NCBI GenBank assembly: GCA_030682575.1
Contig: JAUXNX010000012.1
Span: forward strand, 310,001 to 374,000
Source of the DNA: Gammaproteobacteria bacterium
GTDB lineage: Bacteria; Pseudomonadota; Gammaproteobacteria; Pseudomonadales; Pseudohongiellaceae
Direction of reading: 5' to 3'
DNA length: 64,000 nucleotides
Shown here: in pieces, positions 27,138-35,841 of the stretch
How the letters are laid out: the number at the start of each line of letters is the position of its first letter
How positions within the stretch are numbered: position 1 is the stretch's first letter
Position numbers and translations under genes: made by a program
The notes under the pieces: generated by a model
Seen by the model: only the letters and a program-made list of their open reading frames with translations
Told to the model about the DNA's origin: nothing
The model's database searches: none

Positions 27138-28270
27138 TTGATCGTCACCACCTCGACGGAATAGATCTGCGGCAGGTCCATGGCGATTCCCTGCCACGTG
27201 GCACCTTCGTCGAAGCTGCCCCACAGTTGTCCATTCGTAGTTCCGAGATACACGCCGACGGATGGCTCCGCATCCACCGCCATGCACTGACGCTTGACCG
27301 TCCACCACGCCTGCTTCTGCGGAAACCCCTTGTTCAGGCGTTCGAAACTCTTGCCGCCGTCGCGCGTTCTGAATACCGCTGCCTTGCCACCGGGCGCCGT
27401 GCGCGGCCACTGACCGGAACCATCCATCGGGAACGTCCAGGCCGTGTTCGGATCACGCGGATGCACGACGATGGGAAAACCAACATCGCCCACGTCCTTG
27501 GGCATGTTGTCACCGATGCGGGTCCAGCGATCACCCTGATCGCGATCCAGTGCATAGAGCCCGCAGTGGTTCTGGTGATAGAGCCGATTGGAATGAACCG
27601 GGTGCATGACCATGCAGTGCGGGTCGTGACCGAACTCGTACTCGCTGCCGTCTTCCCTGGGTGGATAGAAATCCATCGCCACGCCCTTGTTCAAGGGCTT
27701 CCATGTGGCGCCTTCATCGAAGCTCTCGAAGATGCCGCCGCCGGACATACCCACCAGCAGGTGCGTCTTGTCCGTATGATCCACGATGATCGAATGCAGC
27801 TTCGGGCCGTCGGGCGTACCGTCCTTGTCGCCACCGCGCCAGGTGAAACAGTCGGGATGATGATTGAATCCCGTGACCTCTTCCCAGGTGTTGCCACCAT
27901 CGAGGGATTTGAAGAGTCCCTGTGGCGAAGTGCCTGCGTACCACACATGAGGCTCGCTGGCATGGCCAGGCGTGAGCCAGAAGACATGGTCAACGGTGCG
28001 CGCAGATTCGCCCACGGGCGCGAACGCGGGTGGTTTTGCAGCCTCTGTCCAGCTTTCTCCATGATCCTTCGATATGTATACGGAAGGTCCGAGATGCCCA
28101 CTGCCCACGGACATCAGTTGATAGCCCACTGTGCGCGGGTCGGCCACATAGTGGCTGATGACAGCCCCCAGATGCATGGGCCCCTTGATCTTCCAGTTCG
28201 AGCGATTCGCATCGCCCTCGACAATCCAGGCGCCCTTGCGGGTTCCGACCAGTATGAGATGTCTAACCAT
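27134..28270 (-). CDS. Asp-box (BNR/sialidase-like) beta-propeller protein
   Basis: A 378-residue propeller without a signal peptide. Five Asp-boxes are visible: KDHGESWT, SLDGGNTWE, SFDEGATWK, TRDGGKSFE and SFDEGATWQ, spread evenly, as in sialidase- and VPS10-like propellers. The start VRHLILVGTRKG and the PHCMVMHP stretch are typical of a conserved family often annotated as glycosyl hydrolase or exo-alpha-sialidase. The catalytic Arg triad of true sialidases cannot be confirmed, so no enzyme activity is claimed. It is coupled to the MoaD/ThiS gene. ATG 28270 has an AGGGAGAA site. Confidence 0.78.
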   Translation of the reverse strand: MVRHLILVGTRKGAWIVEGDANRSNWKIKGPMHLGAVISHYVADPRTVGYQLMSVGSGHLGPSVYISKDHGESWTEAAKPPAFAPVGESARTVDHVFWLTPGHASEPHVWYAGTSPQGLFKSLDGGNTWEEVTGFNHHPDCFTWRGGDKDGTPDGPKLHSIIVDHTDKTHLLVGMSGGGIFESFDEGATWKPLNKGVAMDFYPPREDGSEYEFGHDPHCMVMHPVHSNRLYHQNHCGLYALDRDQGDRWTRIGDNMPKDVGDVGFPIVVHPRDPNTAWTFPMDGSGQWPRTAPGGKAAVFRTRDGGKSFERLNKGFPQKQAWWTVKRQCMAVDAEPSVGVYLGTTNGQLWGSFDEGATWQGIAMDLPQIYSVEVVTIK

Positions 28271-28405
28271 TGTTGTTCTCCCTGTTTTTCTGAACAAGCT
28301 TCTTGAAGCAAGAGTATCGCGACATGCTCTCCACAGCACAGAGTGAAGGGCGTTGAACCTTGGTCGTTCAGGAGATGGCCAATTCGACACCTGGTCAAAT
28401 TTATT

Positions 28406-29209
28406 TCAGGCACTCACCTTTTCTGTCAGACCGTTGGCATTGATGTCCGTGTCGATCCTTGCCTTTGGCGTGTATACATCCTGCCACAGCAGCATTTCCG
28501 CGACACGATCAGAGGCCCCCTGATAGAAACCTGTCTCGGAAAAACCCTGTGGATTGTAGAAAGAGCCAAAGACAATGTCGATCACTGGCAGATCAGAGTA
28601 GTTGTCACGATGACGCCCCTTGCCATGGTGAAAAGAATGGCTCTCCGGACGCTGAATGAAATAACCCAGCCAGCGCGGTGTGCGGATATTCGCATGCTGG
28701 AAGATCGCCAGAAATAATGTCGCCAGCAAGATGATGACGGCGGCCTGTACCTCCAATCCGGCTACCACCACAAACGCAAAACTTCCCACAAACGTGAACC
28801 CCACCATGTCCAGCGGACTGAACCAGAACGCGCCGAACGTATCGAGGCGCTCGGCACTGTGATGCATCTGGTGAAACGCGCGCCACAACGGCGTGAAGTG
28901 ATGCATGGCGCGATGATAGGCATAGGCCAGCAACTCGTAGACGAACAGGCCGATGACGACCTGCAACGCGACATTCATTCCTGCCAGATCGAACAACTGC
29001 AGTGCAGCAAGCTTGCCGTCCCACCACAGCGGCAGATAGGACGACAGGAAAAAATAACAGGCGAAGGACAGCAGGCCGCGAGTGCGCCACCATTTGACAT
29101 GAGGCAATACGCGTGCGGGAAACAGGAACTCCCACAACATCAAGGCGGCATAAATACCAAACACAATGTACGACACGGGATCGAAGATAAGTTCAAGTGG
29201 GCTGGGCAT
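28406..29209 (-). CDS. Sterol desaturase / fatty acid hydroxylase family protein
   Basis: A 267-residue inner-membrane di-iron oxygenase with about five hydrophobic segments. The iron-binding His motifs are HRAMHH, HQMHHSAE and HSFHHGKGRH, a full set for this family. Members hydroxylate or desaturate lipids or carotenoids; the substrate is unknown. GGAGAG precedes the ATG. It is divergent from the tetR gene with a 250-base gap that contains direct repeats, so the regulator may control it. Confidence 0.85.
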   Translation of the reverse strand: MPSPLELIFDPVSYIVFGIYAALMLWEFLFPARVLPHVKWWRTRGLLSFACYFFLSSYLPLWWDGKLAALQLFDLAGMNVALQVVIGLFVYELLAYAYHRAMHHFTPLWRAFHQMHHSAERLDTFGAFWFSPLDMVGFTFVGSFAFVVVAGLEVQAAVIILLATLFLAIFQHANIRTPRWLGYFIQRPESHSFHHGKGRHRDNYSDLPVIDIVFGSFYNPQGFSETGFYQGASDRVAEMLLWQDVYTPKARIDTDINANGLTEKVSA

Positions 29210-29223
29210 GATAACTCTCCATC

Positions 29224-29256
29224 AACAAAATCAGTTGGTCATAAACAAAATCAGTT
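29224..29256. promoter_or_regulatory. Tandem direct repeats, candidate operator
   Basis: AACAAAATCAGTT occurs twice, at 29224-29236 and 29244-29256, 20 bases apart, 15 bases upstream of the sterol-desaturase-family start. A related ACAATCGGTT lies near 29376-29386 closer to tetR. The spacing and position between divergent genes fit a repressor site for the TetR protein. It is not a perfect palindrome, which is unusual for TetR operators. Confidence 0.35.
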
Positions 29257-29459
29257 AGAATCCGCAGCCTCAGACCGCAGATGAACAGTAACGGACGCAG
29301 AGTCTAGAGAGCACCTGATGTGAAAACCAGTGAACCGGAAGTACTAATCTTTCAGCCAATTTTGTAGTTAAAAAACAATCGGTTATACAGGGTAATCGCG
29401 ATTTCTGCCGATGTCGGCCGGAAATCCGGGGCATAACTGAACCACAGGTATAGTTAACG

Positions 29460-30089
29460 ATGAACACGAGAGCCAACAGCAGCCGCGAGCGCATTCTCAC
29501 CGTCGCCGAGTCCATCATTTTGCAGAAGGGATATACCGGCACCAACATCGAGGAAATCCTCGACAAGGCTGCCATCACCAAAGGTGGCTTCTTCTACCAC
29601 TTCAATGGCAAGGGCGAATTGGCGCGAGCGTTGGTCGAGCGTTATATAGAGCACGACAGAGCTGTGTTCATGGAATTGTTGGAACGTGCCGACTCCCTGA
29701 GTGAAGATCCTCTCCAGCGAGCGCTGATCTTCCTCAATCTGTTCTCTGAAATGGTCAGCGGTATGAATGCCACACATCCAGGCTGCCTGGTGGCGGCGTT
29801 CACTTACGAGCTACAACAATTTGACGAAGACGTGCGCAAACGAATGGAGGTTGGCGTGATGGAATGGCGACGCTTGGTTGCCGAGCGTCTGCATCTGGTG
29901 ATGGAACGCTACAAGCCACGTCTCGATGTATCGGTCGACGTGCTTGCCGACATGTTCACCTCGACACTGGAAGGCGGCATCATCCTCGCCCGCGTGCTCG
30001 ACAACAATCAAGCACTGATCGATCAGGTGCAGGCGTATCGCACGCACTTGCGATTGATATTTGATCCTTCGGTCAGTTTCGAAAAATAA
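29460..30089 (+). CDS. TetR family transcriptional regulator
   Basis: A 209-residue repressor with the N-terminal helix-turn-helix: SRERILTVAESIILQKGYTGTNIEEILDKA, then GGFFYHFNGKGELARAL. The C-terminal part matches the AcuR/NemR-like ligand domain (GCLVAAFTYELQ). Its last 25 codons occur again in decayed form at 35863-35937, in front of the OYE gene. It is divergent from the sterol-desaturase-family gene. NemR-like regulators usually sense electrophiles and control an OYE reductase, so the original partner may have been the gene at 36 kb. Confidence 0.88.
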   Translation: MNTRANSSRERILTVAESIILQKGYTGTNIEEILDKAAITKGGFFYHFNGKGELARALVERYIEHDRAVFMELLERADSLSEDPLQRALIFLNLFSEMVSGMNATHPGCLVAAFTYELQQFDEDVRKRMEVGVMEWRRLVAERLHLVMERYKPRLDVSVDVLADMFTSTLEGGIILARVLDNNQALIDQVQAYRTHLRLIFDPSVSFEK

Positions 30090-30101
30090 GCAACCGTAAT
30101 G

Positions 30102-30123
30102 AAAAGGGGCCTGCTGCGGCCCC
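30102..30123 (-). terminator. Rho-independent terminator of the TonB/ABC operon
   Basis: GGGGCC (30106-30111) and GGCCCC (30118-30123) form a strong stem with a 6-base loop. On the minus strand the stem is followed by TTTT, so it ends the minus-strand operon 9 bases after its last stop; it may also slow tetR transcripts coming from the other side. Confidence 0.75.
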
Positions 30124-30131
30124 ACCTGCAC

Positions 30132-31388
30132 TTATTCGTTGGAGGCGAACTCTGGAATGTCTGTCAGCAGCTCCCTCCGATAGGGCATCTCGTTGAACAG
30201 GAAAGGATAGTAGTAGCGGCGCAGCCTTTCATGAAAGGCGCGAATGCGTTGGTCATAGGCGAGGCTCGCCTGAACGTCCGTACCTGCCACATGCTGCATC
30301 ACGCGCTGCACAGCCACCGGAGGCGACACAAGTGAGATCCACCCCGTCAGCCTGTCTCGCTGTGCTATGGCTGCTCGATAGGCGCTTGAGAGTTCTGCTG
30401 CGCTTTCATCTCCCACCTGCTGGAATGCATAGAACCACTTCCAGTGAAAAGGCAACGTCACTGGCGGCGTGTTCGCCCACTCCGGATGGCTCACGTAGAA
30501 GCGCTCCATGGTCGCGGCCTTGGGAATATCCCACGCGTCGTTGACACTTTCGCGCTGCAACAGACTGATCTGTGCACCGTCAACGTCGGGTATCACTCGA
30601 TCGACCAGCAGCTTCCCTCCGAGCGGAATGATGATTGCCAGCATCAACCACACTCCCATCAGAGAAGTGGCAATCACGGGTGAAGACCAGGACTGAAAGC
30701 TGAATAGCAGAATAAACGCACTCCACACCAGCAACGCGGCAACCACGATCAGGGAGACGGACAGTAGAGATCCAGCGCTCGTGCCGATGAAAATTCCGAT
30801 GAGCCAGAGCGGGAGCAGGCATGCAAGCAGCAGTCCACTCATGCGGACAGCAGCGCGAATGATCCACAACTTGCGGACATTTCCAACACTGGCAGCGAGC
30901 AGCGGGATACGTCCGGCATCGCGCTCCGCAGAGACCATGTCATACATCACGACGATGGCGAACAAGGGCAGCAGAAACGCGATGACAAAGGCATAGTCGA
31001 AACGGCCAGTCAGAGAAAGCTCTGGATTGAAATTGTCAGTCTCGTGAATTTGCCCCTCCAGCGCCAACGCGCGGACGCGCAGCATCCACGGGGAGATATC
31101 GCGCTGCCCCATCGCAAGGAAGGCCGAGTCGGATGGGGGATTCCAGGTCAGGAAAAACGCGGCATAGGCAGCATCGCCGAAGTCCGGCGCACCCGCAAGG
31201 GCAGCTTCCCGCTCGATGCTGTCCAACTCCTGAACCCGATCGATGCTTGCCTGTTGCCGCAGCACTTCCGCCTGACCGAGCAAGACCGCGATGGTTACAA
31301 GTATGCATAACAGACCCAGAGCTGCAATCGGAGTACGGCTGCGCAAAAAAAGGCCGGCCTCGCGACGAAAATTCTTGAATGCATTCAT
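30132..31388 (-). CDS. ABC-2 type permease with DUF3526-like architecture, second copy
   Basis: A 418-residue membrane protein with an N-terminal helix, a long periplasmic loop (about 40-150), then five or six helices and a C-terminal soluble tail. The same layout, including the SLVSPPVAVQRVMQHVAGTD segment (compare VSPYIAIRHLSMSSAGTD in the neighbour), shows it is a paralogue of the permease before it. ATG 31388 overlaps the previous stop (ATGA). It is the last gene of the operon. A role with the ATPase as a heterodimeric transporter is likely; the substrate is not known. Confidence 0.82.
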   Translation of the reverse strand: MNAFKNFRREAGLFLRSRTPIAALGLLCILVTIAVLLGQAEVLRQQASIDRVQELDSIEREAALAGAPDFGDAAYAAFFLTWNPPSDSAFLAMGQRDISPWMLRVRALALEGQIHETDNFNPELSLTGRFDYAFVIAFLLPLFAIVVMYDMVSAERDAGRIPLLAASVGNVRKLWIIRAAVRMSGLLLACLLPLWLIGIFIGTSAGSLLSVSLIVVAALLVWSAFILLFSFQSWSSPVIATSLMGVWLMLAIIIPLGGKLLVDRVIPDVDGAQISLLQRESVNDAWDIPKAATMERFYVSHPEWANTPPVTLPFHWKWFYAFQQVGDESAAELSSAYRAAIAQRDRLTGWISLVSPPVAVQRVMQHVAGTDVQASLAYDQRIRAFHERLRRYYYPFLFNEMPYRRELLTDIPEFASNE

Positions 31389-32827
31389 AGAGTGCTCACC
31401 CTTGCGGTCGCCGAGCGCAGCATGATGATACTTGCCGTCAGCCATAGCAGCAGTGCGATCAGCAGGGTCAGGGCGCTGACAGCCCGTTGGGCGGGTGCGG
31501 TGCCCGTGAAATCGAACTCCTGCAGATGCGACCAGAACTCGCTGTTGACGCGCGTGCGCTGCTCGGCGTCCTGGTCGCGGCTGCGAGCACTGTCATCGGC
31601 ATAATCCAGCTCCTCGGCATGGATGGTATTCAGGCCCTGAATCAGATTGAAGCGATGAGCCTCTGCGGCATCCAGAAACTGCTGATGATTGAGAAGATCT
31701 GTGCCAGCGCTGCTCATCGACAGATGACGTATCGCAATGTAAGGGCTGACCAGTGCGAACCACTTCATCACACCACTCTGCCCGCGCTGCAATGCGTGCT
31801 GCTCTGCCATCAGTCTATCCATGACGGCGCTGCTCTCGGCTTCGCCCTGCAGTGACACCAGCCCGCGATAGTTGACTGGCAATTCTTCAATACTCGAGAC
31901 ACCATACTGCTCCAGCACCTGCTGCTGAAAACTCTGGAACCCAGGATCGTTGATGTTGTGGCTGTCGCCCACAGCGCGCAGTTCTGCCTGCAGCCGGATG
32001 TCGATTTCAGCCTGATTTGGTGTGGGCAAGACCGAAGCCGCGACATCAGTGGCGAGTCGCGGCACGAGCACAGTCAGCAACACCCAGGCACCGATCAGTA
32101 CGATCAGTGCACTGCGGGTGCTGGAGGCCAGCGCGGACACCGCGACGATGGCACCAACCCAGAACGCGAGGTAGGCCGCATGGCCCGCGAGCACCATTGC
32201 AAGCGGCCTCAGCTCGGCGGGATGAGTAATCGCAAGCCAGATTCCGCTGACGAGCAGCGGCAACAGTGCCAACGCGGCTACACCAGCCAGAGCGATCGCC
32301 TTGCCGCAGATCAGCGCGCTACCACTGGTCCCCTGGGCGAGCAACTGCAGCAGGATGCCACGCTCGCGTTCCCGGGCGACACTGGAGAAACCTATCAGAA
32401 TGAGCAGCAAGGGCGCGAGGACCTGCAGTGAAAACGCCGGGGAAACGCTACCGAAGCGTGTCAGCACAGAGGTTTCCCGTGCTTCCGAGAAGGTGGCCGT
32501 GTTACGTCGATGCCCTTCCAGAAAGATCGACCTCCCCGTAAACGAGTCTACACCGGGGTCAAGGACAGCCAACGGAGCAGGGGTACGAAAGACGTAGTGG
32601 CCATAGTGAACCATCCGGTGTGGATGGCGGTCTGGCTGGGCGCGATATGCCTCGTCAGCCTGCCGCTGATACTCAGCACGAGTAGTCGCTTCCGCTCGCA
32701 GCTGGGCGTCGGAATTGAGGGCAGAAACTGCCACCAGCGCCACCAAGATTCCCAGAGTCCACACGGCCAAACGGCTGCGCAAGACGTATGTCCATTCGCC
32801 AGCAGCAATTTTCATGGCCTGAGTCAT
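31385..32827 (-). CDS. ABC-2 type permease with DUF3526 domain, first copy
   Basis: A 480-residue permease with an N-terminal helix, a periplasmic loop containing His-rich stretches (DRHPHRMVHYGHYVF), six helices, a second large loop and a final helix. The His-rich loop would suit metal handling, in line with the Zur-like operator. ATG 32827 overlaps the stop of the ATPase gene (ATGA). It is on the minus strand between the ATPase and the second permease, and all three are coupled. Confidence 0.84.
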   Translation of the reverse strand: MTQAMKIAAGEWTYVLRSRLAVWTLGILVALVAVSALNSDAQLRAEATTRAEYQRQADEAYRAQPDRHPHRMVHYGHYVFRTPAPLAVLDPGVDSFTGRSIFLEGHRRNTATFSEARETSVLTRFGSVSPAFSLQVLAPLLLILIGFSSVARERERGILLQLLAQGTSGSALICGKAIALAGVAALALLPLLVSGIWLAITHPAELRPLAMVLAGHAAYLAFWVGAIVAVSALASSTRSALIVLIGAWVLLTVLVPRLATDVAASVLPTPNQAEIDIRLQAELRAVGDSHNINDPGFQSFQQQVLEQYGVSSIEELPVNYRGLVSLQGEAESSAVMDRLMAEQHALQRGQSGVMKWFALVSPYIAIRHLSMSSAGTDLLNHQQFLDAAEAHRFNLIQGLNTIHAEELDYADDSARSRDQDAEQRTRVNSEFWSHLQEFDFTGTAPAQRAVSALTLLIALLLWLTASIIMLRSATARVSTL

Positions 32828-33606
32828 ACTGCCTCCGGTGCGCTGAAGGCACGTCTGACAGTGTCCACATCAATGTGGGCGCGCCCCCCATTCCTGTCCT
32901 CAGTGGCAGAAAAACTGGCAACCAGCCTGCCATCGCGCAGCAAGCCGACCCGCGTGGCGACTTCGCAGGCACCGAAGAGATCATGCGTCACCATGAGGAC
33001 GGCGACGCCCCGATTGCGCAGAGTATTCAACAACTGATTGAACTCCTCGACTGCGACAGGATCGAGACCGGAGGTTGGTTCGTCCAGCAGCAGCACCGGC
33101 GTTTCCCGCAATATGGCCAGGGCGATCGCCACCTTCTGGCGCATGCCCTTGGAGAAACTTCCGGTGCGCTGATCTCGCGCCTCAGGCTGCAGACCCACTG
33201 TGTCCAGCGCCTCATCGATGGCTGCAGCACTGGCATTATTGCCCGCAAGGTCCAGAAAGTACCGCAGGTTCTCGCGCGCCGAGAGGTGTTCGTAGAGCGT
33301 CGCTGTTTCCGACAGATACGCAAGGGATCTGCGCACCACCTCCGGGTCCTGCGAAGGGGATGTACCCAACACGAAAACGTCTCCACGACTTGGTGGCAAC
33401 AGCCCGATGCATGTCAGCAGGGTCGTCGACTTGCCAGCCCCGTTTCCTCCCAGCAAAGCGAACACTTCGCCCGATGCCACTGAAAAGCTCAGATCGGACA
33501 GTACTTCCCGGCCGTTGCGACTGACATGGAGATTGCTCACTTTCAGTGCTGGGCCTGCAATGAGCGCTGGGTTTTTATCCGGTGTTGCGTCTTGAGCGGT
33601 CATCAT
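32824..33606 (-). CDS. ABC transporter ATP-binding protein
   Basis: A 260-residue ATPase with Walker A GGNGAGKST, the signature region SFSKGMRQKVA (SKGM in place of SGGQ, common in ABC-2 exporters), Walker B VLLLDEPTSGLD and the His switch in VTHD. It starts at the TGATG junction with the TonB receptor gene (one-base overlap); a second Met is one codon on. It drives the two downstream permeases. Exporter-type ATPases of this class normally move substrates out or across the inner membrane. Confidence 0.92.
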   Translation of the reverse strand: MMTAQDATPDKNPALIAGPALKVSNLHVSRNGREVLSDLSFSVASGEVFALLGGNGAGKSTTLLTCIGLLPPSRGDVFVLGTSPSQDPEVVRRSLAYLSETATLYEHLSARENLRYFLDLAGNNASAAAIDEALDTVGLQPEARDQRTGSFSKGMRQKVAIALAILRETPVLLLDEPTSGLDPVAVEEFNQLLNTLRNRGVAVLMVTHDLFGACEVATRVGLLRDGRLVASFSATEDRNGGRAHIDVDTVRRAFSAPEAV

Positions 33607-35744
33607 CAGAATGTCACCGCTGCAGACAGACGCAGCCGCTGGGGGCTGCCTGGCTGAATCCAGAGTTGCGAGAAAGAGTTGGTGTAGTAGGTCTCATCCA
33701 GAACATTGTCCAGTTCCGCCCGCAGGTTGATCTGTGAGGTCGGCTGCCACGAGACGAAGGCTCGCAACAGTGTGTAGTCAGGCAGCATGAATGTGCTCGC
33801 CACTTCTCCAAGGCGCTCGTCGACATGCAGCAATCCACCCCCTGCCGTCAAGGACGTACCGCCGACATTGAAGTCACGACTGAGCTGCACATTGAAAGTG
33901 TGCTCCGGCACATTCAGAAGAGGATCCCCTGACGCGATCGGCGTACCAAAATTGAAGTCGAGGGTCGAGCTGGCCGTCTCCGCTTTCACGTAGGCGTAGG
34001 ACAGATAGAAATTGATGTCCGCCAACGTACCGGCCAGATCAAACTCCAGTCCCTTGCTTCTGGCCTTGCCGATGGCGACGGAAAAGCCTGCGTTGACGGG
34101 GTCAGCGCTCAGAATGTTGTTCTGGGTCTGGCGAAACACCGCGATGTTGCCCGTAATATCCCGGTTGGAGAGCTCAAACTTGATGCCCGCCTCGGCCGAG
34201 ATGCTCTCATTGGGATCAAACGTGTTGCCCGCGAAGTCCGCGCCGGAGGTCGCTCTGAAGCCTTCTCCGTACGTGGTATAGAAGGACATTCCGGAGCTGA
34301 TTGCATAGACCAGTCCCATTTGCGGACTGAAACGCTCGTCGGATTGCTTCTGGGTGCTGCCCGCCAGTCGATTGTTCAGGGTCTGGCTGAAATCATCGAA
34401 ACGGACGCCGAGGCGAATCTGCAGACGCTCGTTGATGTTGATCTGGTCTTGAAGGTAGGCACCTGTCGCATCCAGTGTTTCCAATCGATCTGTCAAAGGG
34501 CTGACGTTTGGCAGGGGGTACTGACCATAGACCGGCGCGAGAATATCCAGTGCGTAGGATGCCTGTAAGCTCGGATTACCAGCGAGGCCCGGCGCGCGGT
34601 AGCGCTTGAATATCTGATCGTTGTCGAACTGATCTGTGTCGGCACCCAGCAGGATACGATGGGCAAGGCGACCGGTATTGAAGCTTCCGCTCATCTCTGC
34701 ACGGTACACAACGTATTCGGAATCATAGGCGCGCTGGCGTCGCTGGCGCGTGAGGGTGCGTCCGTCCAGGTTGAGGCGCTGGCGGCTGTCCGTCAGCTCC
34801 GGCTCCGTCGAGAATCCCTCCATGGACGTGGTGCGGTAGTTCACGCCAGCGAGAAAGTCCCAGTTCTCGGAAAGCGCGTGCCGCAATTCCAATTGATGTC
34901 CCAGGACCTCGGCCTCCATGTCGCCGTCCCCCGGTTCTCCGAGAAAGCGGCTGGCGGGAATCACCCCGAGTTCCCCGCGCACGGCCACTACTCCCCGGTC
35001 AAAGGGCAGGGCTTGCCGCGTGGCTTCAAGCTCATAAAAAAGAGTGGTCGATTCTGTCAATTGCCACTGAACGGAAGGCGTAAGTCCATAGCGTTTGCTA
35101 TCGACCGCGTCCCGGAAGCTGCCCCCGTCTTCGTAGAAACCGACCACCCGAAAGGCGCCGCCACTGGCCATGGAGGCAGACGTGAAATCCATGTCCGTGC
35201 GATAGGTATCGAACTCGTCTGCGGAGAATCGAATCTCGCCACCGCGCTGACCCGTTGGGCGCTTGGTCACAAGATTGACCGCTCCCCCGGGCTCACCACG
35301 TCCGAAAAGTGCGGCAGTCGGGCCTTTCAGGACTTCAACGCTTTCAATGCCGGAAATGTCGCGGGAACCACCAAAACCACGCCCCGCATTGAATCCGTTG
35401 ACGAGATAATTGCTGGGCAGGTTTTCATCACCCACGAAGCCGCGCACCGCAAAACTGTTCCAGAGACCACCGAAGTTGTTCTGGCGCGCAACCGATGCCG
35501 ACAGGTCCAGTGCCTCGTTGAGATCGCGCACACCCGCCTGGTCCATGATGAGGCTGTCCAGGATTTGAATGGCCTGCGGAGTCTCGAGATTGCTGAAGTC
35601 TCCTCGATAGGCGCGCCGCTGGTCGGAGACGAGTATCTCTTCCACCTGTTGCGCTTCGGCAGTAGTGACGGCCAACGTAATAAGCAGGGCAGGAAGTGCC
35701 GTCATGGAGATCAGAGGGAGGTGTCCGTATTGGGGTTTTTTCAT
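33606..35744 (-). CDS. TonB-dependent siderophore-type receptor, candidate Zur target
   Basis: A 712-residue outer-membrane receptor. It has a signal peptide, a TonB-box-like VEEILVSDQ, a plug with VRGFVGDENLPSNYLVNGF and VEVLKGPTAALFGRGEPGG, and a barrel ending RLSAAVTF with terminal Phe. The plug matches the siderophore receptor subfamily (FhuA/FpvA type). The ATG at 35744 is preferred: a start at 35774 would overlap the palindrome of the promoter. It is the first gene of a four-gene operon with an ABC-2 ATPase and two permeases, all joined by overlaps. The ligand is unknown; zinc-loaded metallophore is a reasonable guess from the operator. Confidence 0.88.
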   Translation of the reverse strand: MKKPQYGHLPLISMTALPALLITLAVTTAEAQQVEEILVSDQRRAYRGDFSNLETPQAIQILDSLIMDQAGVRDLNEALDLSASVARQNNFGGLWNSFAVRGFVGDENLPSNYLVNGFNAGRGFGGSRDISGIESVEVLKGPTAALFGRGEPGGAVNLVTKRPTGQRGGEIRFSADEFDTYRTDMDFTSASMASGGAFRVVGFYEDGGSFRDAVDSKRYGLTPSVQWQLTESTTLFYELEATRQALPFDRGVVAVRGELGVIPASRFLGEPGDGDMEAEVLGHQLELRHALSENWDFLAGVNYRTTSMEGFSTEPELTDSRQRLNLDGRTLTRQRRQRAYDSEYVVYRAEMSGSFNTGRLAHRILLGADTDQFDNDQIFKRYRAPGLAGNPSLQASYALDILAPVYGQYPLPNVSPLTDRLETLDATGAYLQDQININERLQIRLGVRFDDFSQTLNNRLAGSTQKQSDERFSPQMGLVYAISSGMSFYTTYGEGFRATSGADFAGNTFDPNESISAEAGIKFELSNRDITGNIAVFRQTQNNILSADPVNAGFSVAIGKARSKGLEFDLAGTLADINFYLSYAYVKAETASSTLDFNFGTPIASGDPLLNVPEHTFNVQLSRDFNVGGTSLTAGGGLLHVDERLGEVASTFMLPDYTLLRAFVSWQPTSQINLRAELDNVLDETYYTNSFSQLWIQPGSPQRLRLSAAVTF

Positions 35745-35772
35745 GTTGTCGCTCAGAGAGGTTGGTTTTCGC

Positions 35773-35805
35773 ATGTTATATCATAACATAACATGGTGAT
35801 GTCAA
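35773..35805 (-). promoter_or_regulatory. Promoter with Zur-box-like palindrome upstream of the receptor operon
   Basis: On the minus strand the -35 is TTGACA (35800-35805) and TATAAC (35775-35780) is a good -10 with a 19-base spacer. The palindrome ATGTTATATCATAACAT (35773-35789) covers the -10: two 7-base arms around 3 bases. It differs at one position from the gammaproteobacterial Zur box as I recall it, ATGTTATANTATAACAT. A repressor bound here would block polymerase, so the operon should be on when zinc is low. The match was made by eye; the regulator is not in the window. Confidence 0.6.
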
Positions 35806-35841
35806 ACCCTCGTTGCGAGCCCCGGTGAGAATGGCAGCATG

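Noticed and set aside
27134-28270. Sialidase activity for the Asp-box protein
   Set aside because: Asp-boxes alone do not show it; the active-site Arg triad and Tyr-Glu pair could not be placed, and there is no signal peptide.
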